A model generated the notes under the pieces. That model was not told where the DNA came from and did not search any database. It saw only the letters and a program-made list of their open reading frames with translations. The position numbers and the translations under genes are program-made. A DNA stretch of 7,999 nt from Candidatus Aquidulcis sp. (lineage in GTDB: Bacteria; Chloroflexota; Anaerolineae; Anaerolineales; E44-bin32). Of the stretch, positions 1 through 6,206 are shown piece after piece; within the stretch, counting starts at the first letter, position 1; every line of letters starts with the position of its first letter. The stretch lies in NCBI GenBank assembly GCA_020723365.1, contig DYJB01000134.1, forward strand, positions 1 to 7,999. The letters are read 5' to 3'.

Positions 1-8
1 CAGAAGCC

Positions 9-449
9 ATGAGCCTGTTTGGAAAGATCCTCACTGCACTAGGCATCAAGAAAGCCGACGAGAAGCCCGCCGCCGCGCCGAAGCCTGCCACGGGCACCGC
101 TGCCGGGAAGGCGCCGGGCGCTGCGGCCGCCGCCGCACGGGACAAGCTCGACATGCCCGGCAAGCCGCCCGCGCCGACGGCCGTCCCGGTCGTTGACGTC
201 GTCGCCAAGCTCGAGGGCCTGGCCGCCAAGAATCCCCAGAAGCTCAACTGGAAGGTCTCGATCGTCGACCTGCTCAAGCTGCTGGATATCGACAGCAGCC
301 TGGAGGCGCGCAAGGACCTGGCCAAGGAGCTCGGCTGCCCGGCGGACCTGATGGGCGATTCGGCCAAGATGAACGTCTGGCTGCACAAGACCGTGCTCCA
401 GAAAATCGCCGCCAACGGCGGCAATATCCCCCGGGAGCTGCTCGACTAG
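9..449 (+). CDS. DUF3597 domain-containing protein
   Basis: A 146-residue protein whose function is unknown. Residues 1-14 form a short amphipathic start (MSLFGKILTALGIK). Residues 18-60 are a low-complexity Ala/Pro/Lys/Gly linker. Residues 61-146 are the conserved domain: a 'VDVVAKLEGLA' helix, then 'KLNWKVSIVDLLKLLDIDSS', 'RKDLAKELG', 'DSAKMNVWLHKTVL' and a closing 'IAANGGNIPRELLD'. From memory these are hallmarks of the DUF3597 family (small, all-helical, about 130-150 residues), so the length is normal. There is no signal peptide or membrane segment; it is probably cytoplasmic. Only 8 bases precede the ATG, so its ribosome binding site and promoter lie mostly outside the window. That ATG gives the family's usual N-terminus. 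A hairpin follows 67 nt after the stop, so it probably ends its own transcript. Family assignment is firm; biological role is not known to me. Confidence 0.9.
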   Translation: MSLFGKILTALGIKKADEKPAAAPKPATGTAAGKAPGAAAAAARDKLDMPGKPPAPTAVPVVDVVAKLEGLAAKNPQKLNWKVSIVDLLKLLDIDSSLEARKDLAKELGCPADLMGDSAKMNVWLHKTVLQKIAANGGNIPRELLD

Positions 450-516
450 CTCCCTCCGATCCTGCAGGGGCCGGGGCCGACGGGTATGGCCCAGGCGCTG
501 TCCTCATGCACTGAAT

Positions 517-553
517 CAGCGTGGGCTCGTGATCGAGCCCACGCTGCTGTTCC
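517..553 (+). terminator. Hairpin, probable terminator of the DUF3597 gene
   Basis: A perfect 13-bp inverted repeat: CAGCGTGGGCTCG at 517-529, loop TGAT at 530-533, and the exact reverse complement at 534-546. It is followed only by CTGTTCCCC, so the T-run of a textbook intrinsic terminator is weak. It lies 67 nt after the stop codon at 449 and before the next promoter at about 713, which fits transcript end formation or 3' end protection. Because the arms match exactly it would fold equally well on either strand. Confidence 0.6.
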
Positions 554-712
554 CCACGCGAACCCCCTTCCGCCCGGCGCCAGTCTCCTCCCATCCACCC
601 CACGCACGCCCCGCGCGCCTCGATCAGGAGGCCGACTCGAGTCGATCCTCGCCGCTTTCCGGCCCATCGCCGCGCGGCCCCCAACGCGAACCAGCCTCGC
701 GGCGCGCTGAGC

Positions 713-718
713 TATACT
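713..718 (+). promoter_or_regulatory. Candidate -10 box for the Fe-S/winged-helix gene
   Basis: TATACT matches the TATAAT consensus at 5 of 6 positions inside very GC-rich DNA. It would place the transcription start near 725 and a leader of about 50 nt before the ATG at 774. No good -35 hexamer is seen 16-19 bp upstream, and no TGn extension is present. This is a position-based inference. Confidence 0.45.
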
Positions 719-760
719 GGCCTTCCAGTCCCGCACCGCGCCCTTCCGTCGGGACCAGTC

Positions 761-767
761 AGGAGGT
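761..767 (+). promoter_or_regulatory. Shine-Dalgarno of the Fe-S/winged-helix gene
   Basis: AGGAGGT is a full anti-16S match with 6 nt before the ATG at 774. It fixes the start codon of the downstream gene and suggests efficient translation. Confidence 0.85.
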
Positions 768-773
768 CAGCGT

Positions 774-1838
774 ATGGACGCCTACACCCGCCTGGCCCGC
801 CATCTGGACGCGCTGCCCAATGGCTTTCCTCTCACCGAGAGCGGCGTCGAGCTCCGCATCCTGGCGCGCATCTTCTCGCCCGAAGATGCCGAGCTCGCCT
901 CCCGGCTGCGCCTGACGCTGGAGACACCGGCGCAGGTCGCCGACCGGCTTGGCGGGGATGCGCGCGAGCTGGGACACCGGCTGAAGGACATGGCCCGGCG
1001 CGGCCAGATCGCCGTAGCCCGCACCGACCAGGGTCTGGCCTACGGCGACCTGCCCTTCGTCTTCGGCATTTACGAGAACCAGGTCGGGACACTCGATCAC
1101 GAGTTCGCCCAGCTCTTCGAGGACTACTACCGCGAGGCTTTCGGCCGCGAGCTTGCGCGCCAGCCGCAGATCCACCGAGTCATCCCGGTCGAGGAAGCGG
1201 TCGAAGCCGGCATCGAGATCCGCCCCTTCGAAAGCGCCGCCGGACTGCTTGCCCGGGCGAAGGCCTGGGGAGTTCTCGACTGCATCTGCCGCAAGCAGAA
1301 GTCGCTCCTCGGCGAGGCGTGCGAGCATCCAGTGGACGTGTGCATGGCCTTCAGCACGATGCCGGGCGCCTTCGATCGCAACCCGGTCATCCAGGCGCTG
1401 TCGCTGGAGCAGGCGCAGGCCGTTCTGCGACGCGCCGCCGAGGCCGGGCTGGTCCATTCCGTGTCCAACAGCCAGCGCGACGTCGGCTACATCTGCAACT
1501 GCTGCACATGCTCGTGCGGGATCCTGCGCGGCCTGGCGGAGCTGGGCATCGCCGATGTGGTCGCCCGATCGGCCTTCGTGATGCGGGTCCAGGAGGACAA
1601 CTGCGTCGGCTGCGACCTGTGCCTGGAGCGCTGCCAGTTCAGAGCCATGACCCTCGACGGCGTCGTGCACATCGACGCGGGCCGCTGCGTCGGCTGCGGC
1701 GTGTGCGCCCTGGCCTGCCCCGAAGGTGCCCTGCTGCTGGTGCGACGCGAACAGCCCGAGCCGCCGCCACTGGACGAAGCCGAGTGGCGTCGCAAGCGGG
1801 CCGCGGCGCGGGGCCTCGATCTCCAAGCCGTACTCTGA
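774..1838 (+). CDS. Winged-helix / double [4Fe-4S] ferredoxin-domain protein
   Basis: A 354-residue cytoplasmic protein with no signal peptide or membrane helix. Residues ~35-90 read as a predicted winged helix ('TPAQVADRLGGDARELGHRLKDMARRGQIAVAR'), followed by 'LPFVFGIYENQVG'. Residues 170-190 hold a Cys motif, C170-I-C172 ... C183-E-H-P ... C190. Residues 241-248 hold the dense CNCCTCSC cluster (C241, C243, C244, C246, C248). Two classic ferredoxin motifs close the protein: C277-x2-C280-x2-C283-x3-C287 and C305-x2-C308-x2-C311-x3-C315-P. All 17 cysteines fall in these motifs. Similar proteins are usually annotated only as '4Fe-4S binding protein'; I know of no assigned reaction. The fold order suggests electron transfer or redox sensing, possibly linked to DNA or protein binding; this is inference. 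A -10 (713-718) and Shine-Dalgarno (761-767) precede it, and GC-rich hairpins follow. It looks monocistronic and is convergent with the hydrolase gene. Confidence 0.88.
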   Translation: MDAYTRLARHLDALPNGFPLTESGVELRILARIFSPEDAELASRLRLTLETPAQVADRLGGDARELGHRLKDMARRGQIAVARTDQGLAYGDLPFVFGIYENQVGTLDHEFAQLFEDYYREAFGRELARQPQIHRVIPVEEAVEAGIEIRPFESAAGLLARAKAWGVLDCICRKQKSLLGEACEHPVDVCMAFSTMPGAFDRNPVIQALSLEQAQAVLRRAAEAGLVHSVSNSQRDVGYICNCCTCSCGILRGLAELGIADVVARSAFVMRVQEDNCVGCDLCLERCQFRAMTLDGVVHIDAGRCVGCGVCALACPEGALLLVRREQPEPPPLDEAEWRRKRAAARGLDLQAVL

Positions 1839-1861
1839 GCAAGGCAGGCTGGGTGCGTCGC

Positions 1862-1891
1862 GCCGCCCGGCGATCCGGAACGCCGGCTGGC
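1862..1891 (+). terminator. GC-rich hairpin after the Fe-S/winged-helix gene
   Basis: CCGGCG at 1867-1872 pairs with CGCCGG at 1881-1886 around an 8-nt loop. Beyond one C-C mismatch the stem continues for four more pairs (1862-1865 with 1888-1891, one of them G-U). It starts 23 nt after the stop at 1838. No T-run follows, so it is a termination or 3'-stability element at best. Confidence 0.4.
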
Positions 1892-2034
1892 GGGAGCACG
1901 TCCCCGGAAGGCCGGTCCGCAATGTCGCGCGGGCTCCGGTCCCGTGCCCCCTTCGGCGACCCTTTGCTGCAGCGATCGTCTCCCCCCGAATGCGCGTGGA
2001 CGAAAGCCAGCTTGCCGCTCGGGTGACACTGGGT

Positions 2035-2060
2035 CCGGCGCCGCCTCGGAGCGCCGCCGG
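2035..2060. repeat. Intergenic inverted repeat
   Basis: CCGGCG at 2035-2040 pairs with CGCCGG at 2055-2060. After a C-C mismatch, CGC (2042-2044) pairs with GCG (2051-2053) around the loop CTCGGA. It lies nearly midway between the two convergent genes. There is no T-run on either strand. It may help end transcription from either side, or be chance pairing in GC-rich DNA. Confidence 0.3.
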
Positions 2061-2400
2061 GCAGGCCGCTCTGTGCCTTGACCGCCGGCCGGGGAACTAT
2101 GCCCAAGAAGGGGGCACGAATCGGTGAGAAGCTCCGAGGGCGCGCGCGTATGGGCTACGGCAGAACCGGTCGTGCGCTCGATGGGGGAGACTCCATCCCA
2201 TGCGCCGCGAGCAAGGTGGGGCTTGGCGACGACCTCATCCCCGGTGAGCGGCGGAAGCCCGGGCGTTGACCGCCTGCCGGACACCGAGACGCCCGCTTCG
2301 CCCCTGGGAGCGGGACCAATGGCCGGCATGATCACCTTCGCGCGAGGGAATGTATCGCCGGGGCGGTTGCGCACGCCCGGCCGCAGGCGGCGGCTGAGGC

Positions 2401-3495
2401 TCACGACCCTTTGAGGTAGCGGTCGAAGAACTCGATGCTTCGCTGCATCGCCACAGCGAACGGCTGCGACAGGTTGTGATCGGCGCCCGGGTAGACGAAG
2501 AGCTCGACCTCACCGCCGACCTGCCGGATCTGCTCGAAGAGGGTTTCGGAGAAGGCCAGCGGCACGCTGGTGTCGGCGGTGCCGTGGTGGAGCTGTATCG
2601 GGCCCGAGAGGTCCTGCAGATAGGCGTTGGCTGAAATCGAATCCCAGAAGGCGGGGTTGGCCTCGGGCGAGCCGAACTCCTGCGCCAGGCCAAAGCGCCA
2701 GCCCCGCGTCGGCACCGGCGTGCCTCCCGGCGTCGGCGTCGGGCGCCAGCGGGTCGCCAGATCGACGTACGAGCCGACCACCCCGGCCCAGATCACTCCG
2801 GCGCGCACTCCCGGGTCGATGACCATCGAGCGCAGCGTGATGTAGCCGCCCATCGAGTGCCCCCACATGCCCACCCGCGCAGGGTCTGCCTGCGGGAAGC
2901 GGCGCAGCGAGGCCGCGGCGTTCAAGACGTCGATGACGTAGTCGGGCGCGCCGTAGGCGCCGCGGGCCTCGCCGTCCGACCGGTCGTGGCCGCGGTAATC
3001 GGGGCGGAAGACGATGTAGCCATGGCCGGCCAGGCTGTTGACGTAGGCGACGTAGCGTTCGGTGGTGCGGTACTCGTCCGGCGGGATATAGCCATGGTTG
3101 AAGACAATGGCCGGCCAACCTCCCGCCGGCGGCTCACCAAAGGGGACGGTCAGCAGGGCGTAGATGCGCAGCCCCTCCGAGAAGTAGGAGGCTCGAAAGC
3201 GCTCGAAGTTGGGACCGGGATCCAACCGTTCATCGAGGATGATCTCGCTGCCAGGGTAGCTTCGCTGGCGCATCGATTCGATCGTCAGCGGGTGGAGCGT
3301 CGGCGTCCGGCTGGACGTAGGGCTCGGCGTCGGGCCGGTCGTCGAGGTGGGGCTGGGGAGCTCCAAGGGCTGGGGGTAAGCGGTCGGAGCTTCGGCGAGC
3401 GGAACGGTGGACCGAAGGCAGGCGGAGAGGCCAAGGGCCACGCACGCCACCGCGATCATTGCTCGCCAGCCGGACCGGAATTCACTCGTGCTCAT
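2401..3495 (-). CDS. Lipoprotein alpha/beta hydrolase (S9 / dienelactone-hydrolase-like)
   Basis: A 364-residue protein from the ATG at 3495. That start gives an ordinary lipoprotein signal: charged n-region with two Arg, hydrophobic MIAVACVALG, and lipobox L-S-A-C with Cys26 as the lipidated residue. The open frame reaches back to an ATG at 3561, but that adds 22 polar residues and has no ribosome binding site. Residues ~51-69 are a Thr/Pro/Ser linker, then the catalytic domain. It shows an oxyanion-type 'NHGY' (~133-136), 'PDYRGHDRSDG' (~166-176), the nucleophile elbow G-H-S-M-G with Ser214, Asp308 in 'HGTADTSVP', and His340 in 'GADHNLSQPF', so the Ser-Asp-His triad is complete. It should hydrolyse ester or peptide bonds outside the cytoplasmic membrane; the substrate cannot be read from sequence. 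A second Pro/Thr stretch (252-263) interrupts the domain between Ser and Asp. It is convergent with the Fe-S gene and divergent from the zinc-ribbon membrane gene. Confidence 0.88.
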   Translation of the reverse strand: MSTSEFRSGWRAMIAVACVALGLSACLRSTVPLAEAPTAYPQPLELPSPTSTTGPTPSPTSSRTPTLHPLTIESMRQRSYPGSEIILDERLDPGPNFERFRASYFSEGLRIYALLTVPFGEPPAGGWPAIVFNHGYIPPDEYRTTERYVAYVNSLAGHGYIVFRPDYRGHDRSDGEARGAYGAPDYVIDVLNAAASLRRFPQADPARVGMWGHSMGGYITLRSMVIDPGVRAGVIWAGVVGSYVDLATRWRPTPTPGGTPVPTRGWRFGLAQEFGSPEANPAFWDSISANAYLQDLSGPIQLHHGTADTSVPLAFSETLFEQIRQVGGEVELFVYPGADHNLSQPFAVAMQRSIEFFDRYLKGS

Positions 3496-3503
3496 ATCCG
3501 ACC

Positions 3504-3509
3504 ATTCTA
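3504..3509 (-). promoter_or_regulatory. Candidate -10 box of the hydrolase gene (near leaderless)
   Basis: Read on the minus strand this is TAGAAT, 5 of 6 to consensus. Only 8 nt separate it from the ATG whose A is at 3495. Transcription from this box would begin at or just before the start codon, and no convincing Shine-Dalgarno precedes that ATG. No good -35 is seen at 17 bp. A leaderless transcript is therefore plausible but unproven. Confidence 0.45.
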
Positions 3510-3953
3510 ATCCACATCTCGTGGCCACTTCCGCAGCTTTCCGTTCCTTGGATGCGGGCATGCATCAAGCGCCGCACGGGCGCGACCGCTGATTGCCGAC
3601 AGTCCGAGGTGAAGGAGAGCGGAGCGTCATGCGCGCTGGCCTGACGTCCATGGCGACGAGCGAGGGATCCAACTTGGGATGGCGAGTGACCGGCCCACGA
3701 TGCCCCGCGCGGGGAGGCTGGACGGAGCGTCCATCGGATCGGAGTCCGACTGCGCCACCCTGGATTCACAGACCGCGTCAGGCGGAAGCGGTTGCGGAAT
3801 CCTGCACGCAGAATCGTCCTCCCGGCGACGCGCACACCCTGCGACCGGCCAGTATTTCGGACCGCAGCGCGACCAGGTCACTGACTGGCTGGCCTATCGG
3901 GCTCGAGGGGCGGGCGGCCGACATCCCCGGAGACAGCGGGACGAGAGTCCTGA
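3510..3953. other. Divergent intergenic stretch without a supported gene
   Basis: About 440 bp between two divergent genes. Frames here are Arg/Ser/Pro-rich with no ribosome binding site and no recognisable domain. Small symmetric elements are visible: the 12-bp palindrome CCCCGCGCGGGG at 3703-3714, and a 6-bp hairpin TGGACG/CGTCCA at 3719-3733 with loop GAG. Their adjacency could mark a regulatory site, but both lie over 200 bp from either start codon, so I assign no role. Confidence 0.5.
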
Positions 3954-3982
3954 TTGCCCCCGACCTGCGCTTGTGTTAGATT
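3954..3982 (+). promoter_or_regulatory. Promoter of the zinc-ribbon membrane protein gene
   Basis: TTGCCC (3954-3959) acts as a -35, followed by a 17-bp spacer ending in TGT, and TAGATT (3977-3982) as an extended -10. Spacing is ideal for a sigma70-type promoter, although each hexamer matches consensus at only 4 of 6. The predicted start near 3989 leaves a leader of about 48 nt before the ATG at 4037. Confidence 0.6.
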
Positions 3983-4026
3983 CGGAAAGAAGCGCCGCAC
4001 AAACGGTGGCGTTGCTGCGGCACAGC

Positions 4027-4033
4027 AAGGAGG
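4027..4033 (+). promoter_or_regulatory. Shine-Dalgarno of the zinc-ribbon membrane protein gene
   Basis: AAGGAGG sits 3 nt before the ATG at 4037. The match is strong though the spacing is short. It supports this start over later Met codons, the first of which would fall after both N-terminal Cys pairs. Confidence 0.75.
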
Positions 4034-4036
4034 CGC

Positions 4037-5356
4037 ATGGCGAGTACCCCCCGGCAGTCCCTCCCCGACGACTTCGCCTCGGGAGCGGCCTGCGCCGTCT
4101 GCGGCGCTGCGGCGCTGAAGGTTGCCCACCTCAAGTCCTTCCCCGACTACGTGGCCTGCGATGCGTGCAAGGCGTCGTTCGTCGCCGAGGACGGCGGCGA
4201 ACGCGTGCTCTACGGCAACATCCCGGAGGCTTACCCCCAGGCGCGCAGTCTGGCGCTGCGCAAGTGGGCGACGCTGGCGCAGGTGGAAGCAGTGGCGCAG
4301 GCAGAACGGCCGGCGCCCGTGTCGCCCAGGCCCGTGGCCGTGCCGATCCCGAGCGAGCCCGAGATCGATCGCAATGCATCGCTCCGGGCAGCGGCATCGG
4401 CGGCCGTACCGATCCCCACGCAGCCGGAGATCGCCCCTCCGCCCATCCGAGCCGTCCCGCTGGACTTCGAAGAGGAACTCGAGGTGGAAGCGGAGCAGGA
4501 TGAGGAAGAAGAGGGAATCCCTGCCGAGCTGGAGCGTGATGCCCCGCTCGGCCGCCTCTCGCGCTTGATGGCCGGCGCACCCGAGCCCGAGCCGATGTCC
4601 GATTGGGCCGGATCGCTGGTGCCTGAACGAATGCCGACGTCACCACCACCCGAAGAAGCCATCCCACCATCCGCCTATGCCGTGGCTCCCGCCTCGGCCG
4701 CCGCCCCCAAGCCCGTTGCGGCGCCGCCCCCGCCTGCGCAGCCGGCGGCGCGCCCGCCCGATCCCATCCCGGGACAACGCTTCCGCGTGCAGGTACGCGG
4801 CGAGCGGGTGGTCTTCCCCATGCAGACGTGCGCGCACTGCACGCACTCACCGGCTCCCAACCGCCTGACGGTCGTCGCCTCGGTGGCGCAGGGACAGGCC
4901 GTTGGCCAGCGGCGGCTCACGCGCTACAGCGTGCCGCTGTGCCGCGCCTGCTACCAACGCGCAAAGACGCGTACGCCCGAGGCCAACAACGCACGCTTGA
5001 ACGCCCACCTGGTATCCGCCCTTGTGGCGCTGGCCCTTCTGGTCCTCGCCTTGGGACTGCGCTTGATCGACCCGGCGACGCTCGGCATGGGCGCGGCAGC
5101 GCTGTTCGCCCTGATCCTGGGGGTGCTCGGCTACGCCCTACCGGCGACCCTGCTGCTCAGGCGCACCGAGCGACTGCCGGCGCCGGAAGACGCGCGCTAC
5201 ATCCGCACGACGCTGCTGATCCCGGACGACTCGCAGGGCCTCGAGCAGGCCTTCGAATGGCGCAACGCTCGCTACGCCGAGCAGTTTCAGCAGGTCAATC
5301 AGCCGCGCTCGCTATCCGGCGTCGTGGCTGTGAAGGATCGCACCCCGGTCGCCTGA
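4037..5356 (+). CDS. Unrecognised membrane protein with two Cys4 (zinc-ribbon-like) sites
   Basis: A 439-residue protein I do not recognise. An N-terminal probable zinc ribbon has C19-x2-C22 and C41-x2-C44. Residues ~90-245 are a disordered-looking linker rich in Pro, Ala and Glu, with an acidic run at 143-159 and a short internal duplication (VPIPSEPEI at 102-110, VPIPTQPEI at 124-132). A second Cys4 site follows, C265-x2-C268 and C302-x2-C305. Two hydrophobic segments at ~324-343 and ~349-374 should cross the membrane as a hairpin, followed by a basic edge (LLRRTERL) and a soluble tail of about 60 residues. There is no signal peptide, so the long N-terminal half is probably cytoplasmic. The architecture suggests a membrane-tethered adaptor or scaffold binding nucleic acid or protein through its zinc sites; this is inference. 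It has its own promoter and is followed by a large hairpin. The gene looks intact and its codon use matches its neighbours. Confidence 0.85.
   Translation: MASTPRQSLPDDFASGAACAVCGAAALKVAHLKSFPDYVACDACKASFVAEDGGERVLYGNIPEAYPQARSLALRKWATLAQVEAVAQAERPAPVSPRPVAVPIPSEPEIDRNASLRAAASAAVPIPTQPEIAPPPIRAVPLDFEEELEVEAEQDEEEEGIPAELERDAPLGRLSRLMAGAPEPEPMSDWAGSLVPERMPTSPPPEEAIPPSAYAVAPASAAAPKPVAAPPPPAQPAARPPDPIPGQRFRVQVRGERVVFPMQTCAHCTHSPAPNRLTVVASVAQGQAVGQRRLTRYSVPLCRACYQRAKTRTPEANNARLNAHLVSALVALALLVLALGLRLIDPATLGMGAAALFALILGVLGYALPATLLLRRTERLPAPEDARYIRTTLLIPDDSQGLEQAFEWRNARYAEQFQQVNQPRSLSGVVAVKDRTPVA
4340..4432 (+). repeat. Short tandem-like duplication inside the membrane protein linker
   Basis: The 27-nt stretch at 4340-4366 (encoding VPIPSEPEI) recurs in diverged form at 4406-4432 (VPIPTQPEI), 66 nt apart and in frame. 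The DNA copies differ at several sites but keep the peptide pattern V-P-I-P-x2-P-E-I. It may be a short linear binding motif present twice, or a relic of linker expansion. Confidence 0.5.
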
Positions 5357-5482
5357 TCCAACCTGAGTCGCTGTCATCGCAGGGCCCGAGAATCCTTCTC
5401 GCACCCCGTTCGGAGGGGTCCTCTGCGCGTGGATCGCGATCGGCCCGTGTTCCAGCCGCAGCGCTCGCAGCAACGCTGATCC

Positions 5483-5526
5483 GCTGAGGCGCAGGCCGAG
5501 GGGGAAGCCGAGGCCTGCGCCTTGGC
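5483..5526. repeat. Large hairpin between the two zinc-ribbon genes
   Basis: AGGCGCAGGCC at 5487-5497 is exactly complementary to GGCCTGCGCCT at 5512-5522. The RNA stem extends outward through two G-U pairs and two G-C pairs to 5483 and 5526, giving 15 pairs around a 14-nt purine-rich loop. It begins 126 nt after the preceding stop and ends 16 nt before the next -35. There is no T-run. It could end the upstream transcript or insulate the downstream promoter. Confidence 0.5.
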
Positions 5527-5542
5527 GGCCAACCGGCGCGGT

Positions 5543-5571
5543 TTGTTGTCGCCGGGCTCCTGTGCTAAAGT
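5543..5571 (+). promoter_or_regulatory. Promoter of the small zinc-ribbon gene (near leaderless)
   Basis: TTGTTG (5543-5548) as -35, a 17-bp spacer ending in TGC, then TAAAGT (5566-5571) as an extended -10. Only 9 nt separate the -10 from the ATG at 5581, so transcription should begin within a few bases of the start codon. No Shine-Dalgarno precedes that ATG, which fits leaderless translation. Confidence 0.6.
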
Positions 5572-5580
5572 CGGGTTCGC

Positions 5581-6177
5581 ATGGGCCTGCCACACTATCA
5601 GCCTGGAATGCCGATCTGCCCGCTGTGCGGCGGGCCGATGGAGCCGCGCCCGAGTCTGGACGGCGACGGCTGGGTGGCGCTGTGCCCCCGGTGCCCCAAC
5701 GCCCCGCTGATCCCGCTGCGGGCGGCGCCTGCGCCCGATCCGCTGGCGCGCGACCAATCGACGGCGCGTTTCAAGAAGCTGACGCAGCCGTTCGGGGCGA
5801 CGCGCCCGGGCAGCTGGCCGGAGGCGCTGCTCGAAGACCTGCCGGAGGAGGCGCGCCAACTGCTGCGCCGTCGGCCGCCCACCCCCGGCGTGCATGGCAC
5901 GGCCCAGCTGCGCGAGGACATGGCCAAGGCGCTGCGCGACCAAGGCTACGTGTTGAGTGAGGACGCCCGCGGGCTGCGTATCAGCGGGGCGCCGGTGGTG
6001 CGCGGGCGGACCACCGGCGAGCTTTCGGTGAGCGACGTGATCCGCATGGCCTCCGACCTGGGCGGAGCGCTGCCGGCCGAGAAGCGCACGCACTGCCCGA
6101 AGTGCGACGCCGTCGTCGCCAGCGACGCCGGGCGCTGCCCCTGGTGCGGGCAAGCGATCCCGCCTCCCACAAGCTGA
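5581..6177 (+). CDS. Small protein with a zinc ribbon at each end
   Basis: A 198-residue soluble protein that I cannot assign to a named family. An N-terminal Cys4 site has C13-P-L-C16-G-G and C35-P-R-C38. A C-terminal one has C172-P-K-C175 and C186-P-W-C189-G, the typical form of a rubredoxin-like zinc ribbon. Between them, residues ~60-160 look helical and charged, with 'LREDMAKALRDQGYVLSEDARGLRISG' and 'ELSVSDVIRMASDLGG'. There is no signal peptide or transmembrane segment. Such double-ribbon proteins often bind nucleic acid or partner proteins, but nothing fixes a role here. The ATG at 5581 is chosen because a promoter ends 9 nt before it; an alternative ATG at 5608 would still keep both ribbons. 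It has its own promoter and a good terminator (6207-6237), so it is probably not co-transcribed with uvrA. Confidence 0.82.
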   Translation: MGLPHYQPGMPICPLCGGPMEPRPSLDGDGWVALCPRCPNAPLIPLRAAPAPDPLARDQSTARFKKLTQPFGATRPGSWPEALLEDLPEEARQLLRRRPPTPGVHGTAQLREDMAKALRDQGYVLSEDARGLRISGAPVVRGRTTGELSVSDVIRMASDLGGALPAEKRTHCPKCDAVVASDAGRCPWCGQAIPPPTS

Positions 6178-6206
6178 AGCGTAGAGCCTGAGCACCCCGT
6201 TCGATG

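Larger units (their letters stand above)
1839..2400. other. Gene-free intergenic stretch between convergent genes
   Basis: About 560 bp separate the ends of two convergent genes. Open frames here are Arg/Pro/Ser-rich, lack a Shine-Dalgarno, overlap neighbours and show no domain I recognise. Two GC-rich hairpins (1862-1891 and 2035-2060) are the only clear structures. I see no T-run, tRNA, insertion-sequence ends or direct-repeat array. It could be a decayed gene or simply spacer with termination signals from both sides. Confidence 0.6.

Noticed and set aside
759..1922. 387-codon open frame on the minus strand
   Set aside because: It is antisense to the Fe-S/winged-helix gene, which has all its Cys motifs and a perfect Shine-Dalgarno. 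The antisense product has no recognisable motif.
1487..2404. 305-codon minus-strand frame that covers the intergenic gap
   Set aside because: It overlaps the conserved end of the Fe-S gene, is Arg/Pro/Ser/Gly-rich, has no ribosome binding site and shows no domain.
2124..2414. 96-codon plus-strand frame (GTG start) in the convergent gap
   Set aside because: There is no Shine-Dalgarno, its composition is low-complexity Arg/Pro/Ser, and it runs into the end of the hydrolase gene. It is not supportable as a gene.
3496..3561. Upstream ATG at 3561 for the hydrolase
   Set aside because: It would put 22 polar residues ahead of a normal lipoprotein signal peptide and has no ribosome binding site.
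3593..3979. 128-codon plus-strand frame in the divergent gap
   Set aside because: It has a Pro/Arg/Ser-rich product, no motif, and it overlaps the promoter of the next gene.
5574..5600. GGGTTCGCA-type sequence resembling a tRNA T-arm
   Set aside because: No acceptor, D-arm or anticodon stem can be paired around it; it is the leader and start of the small zinc-ribbon gene.
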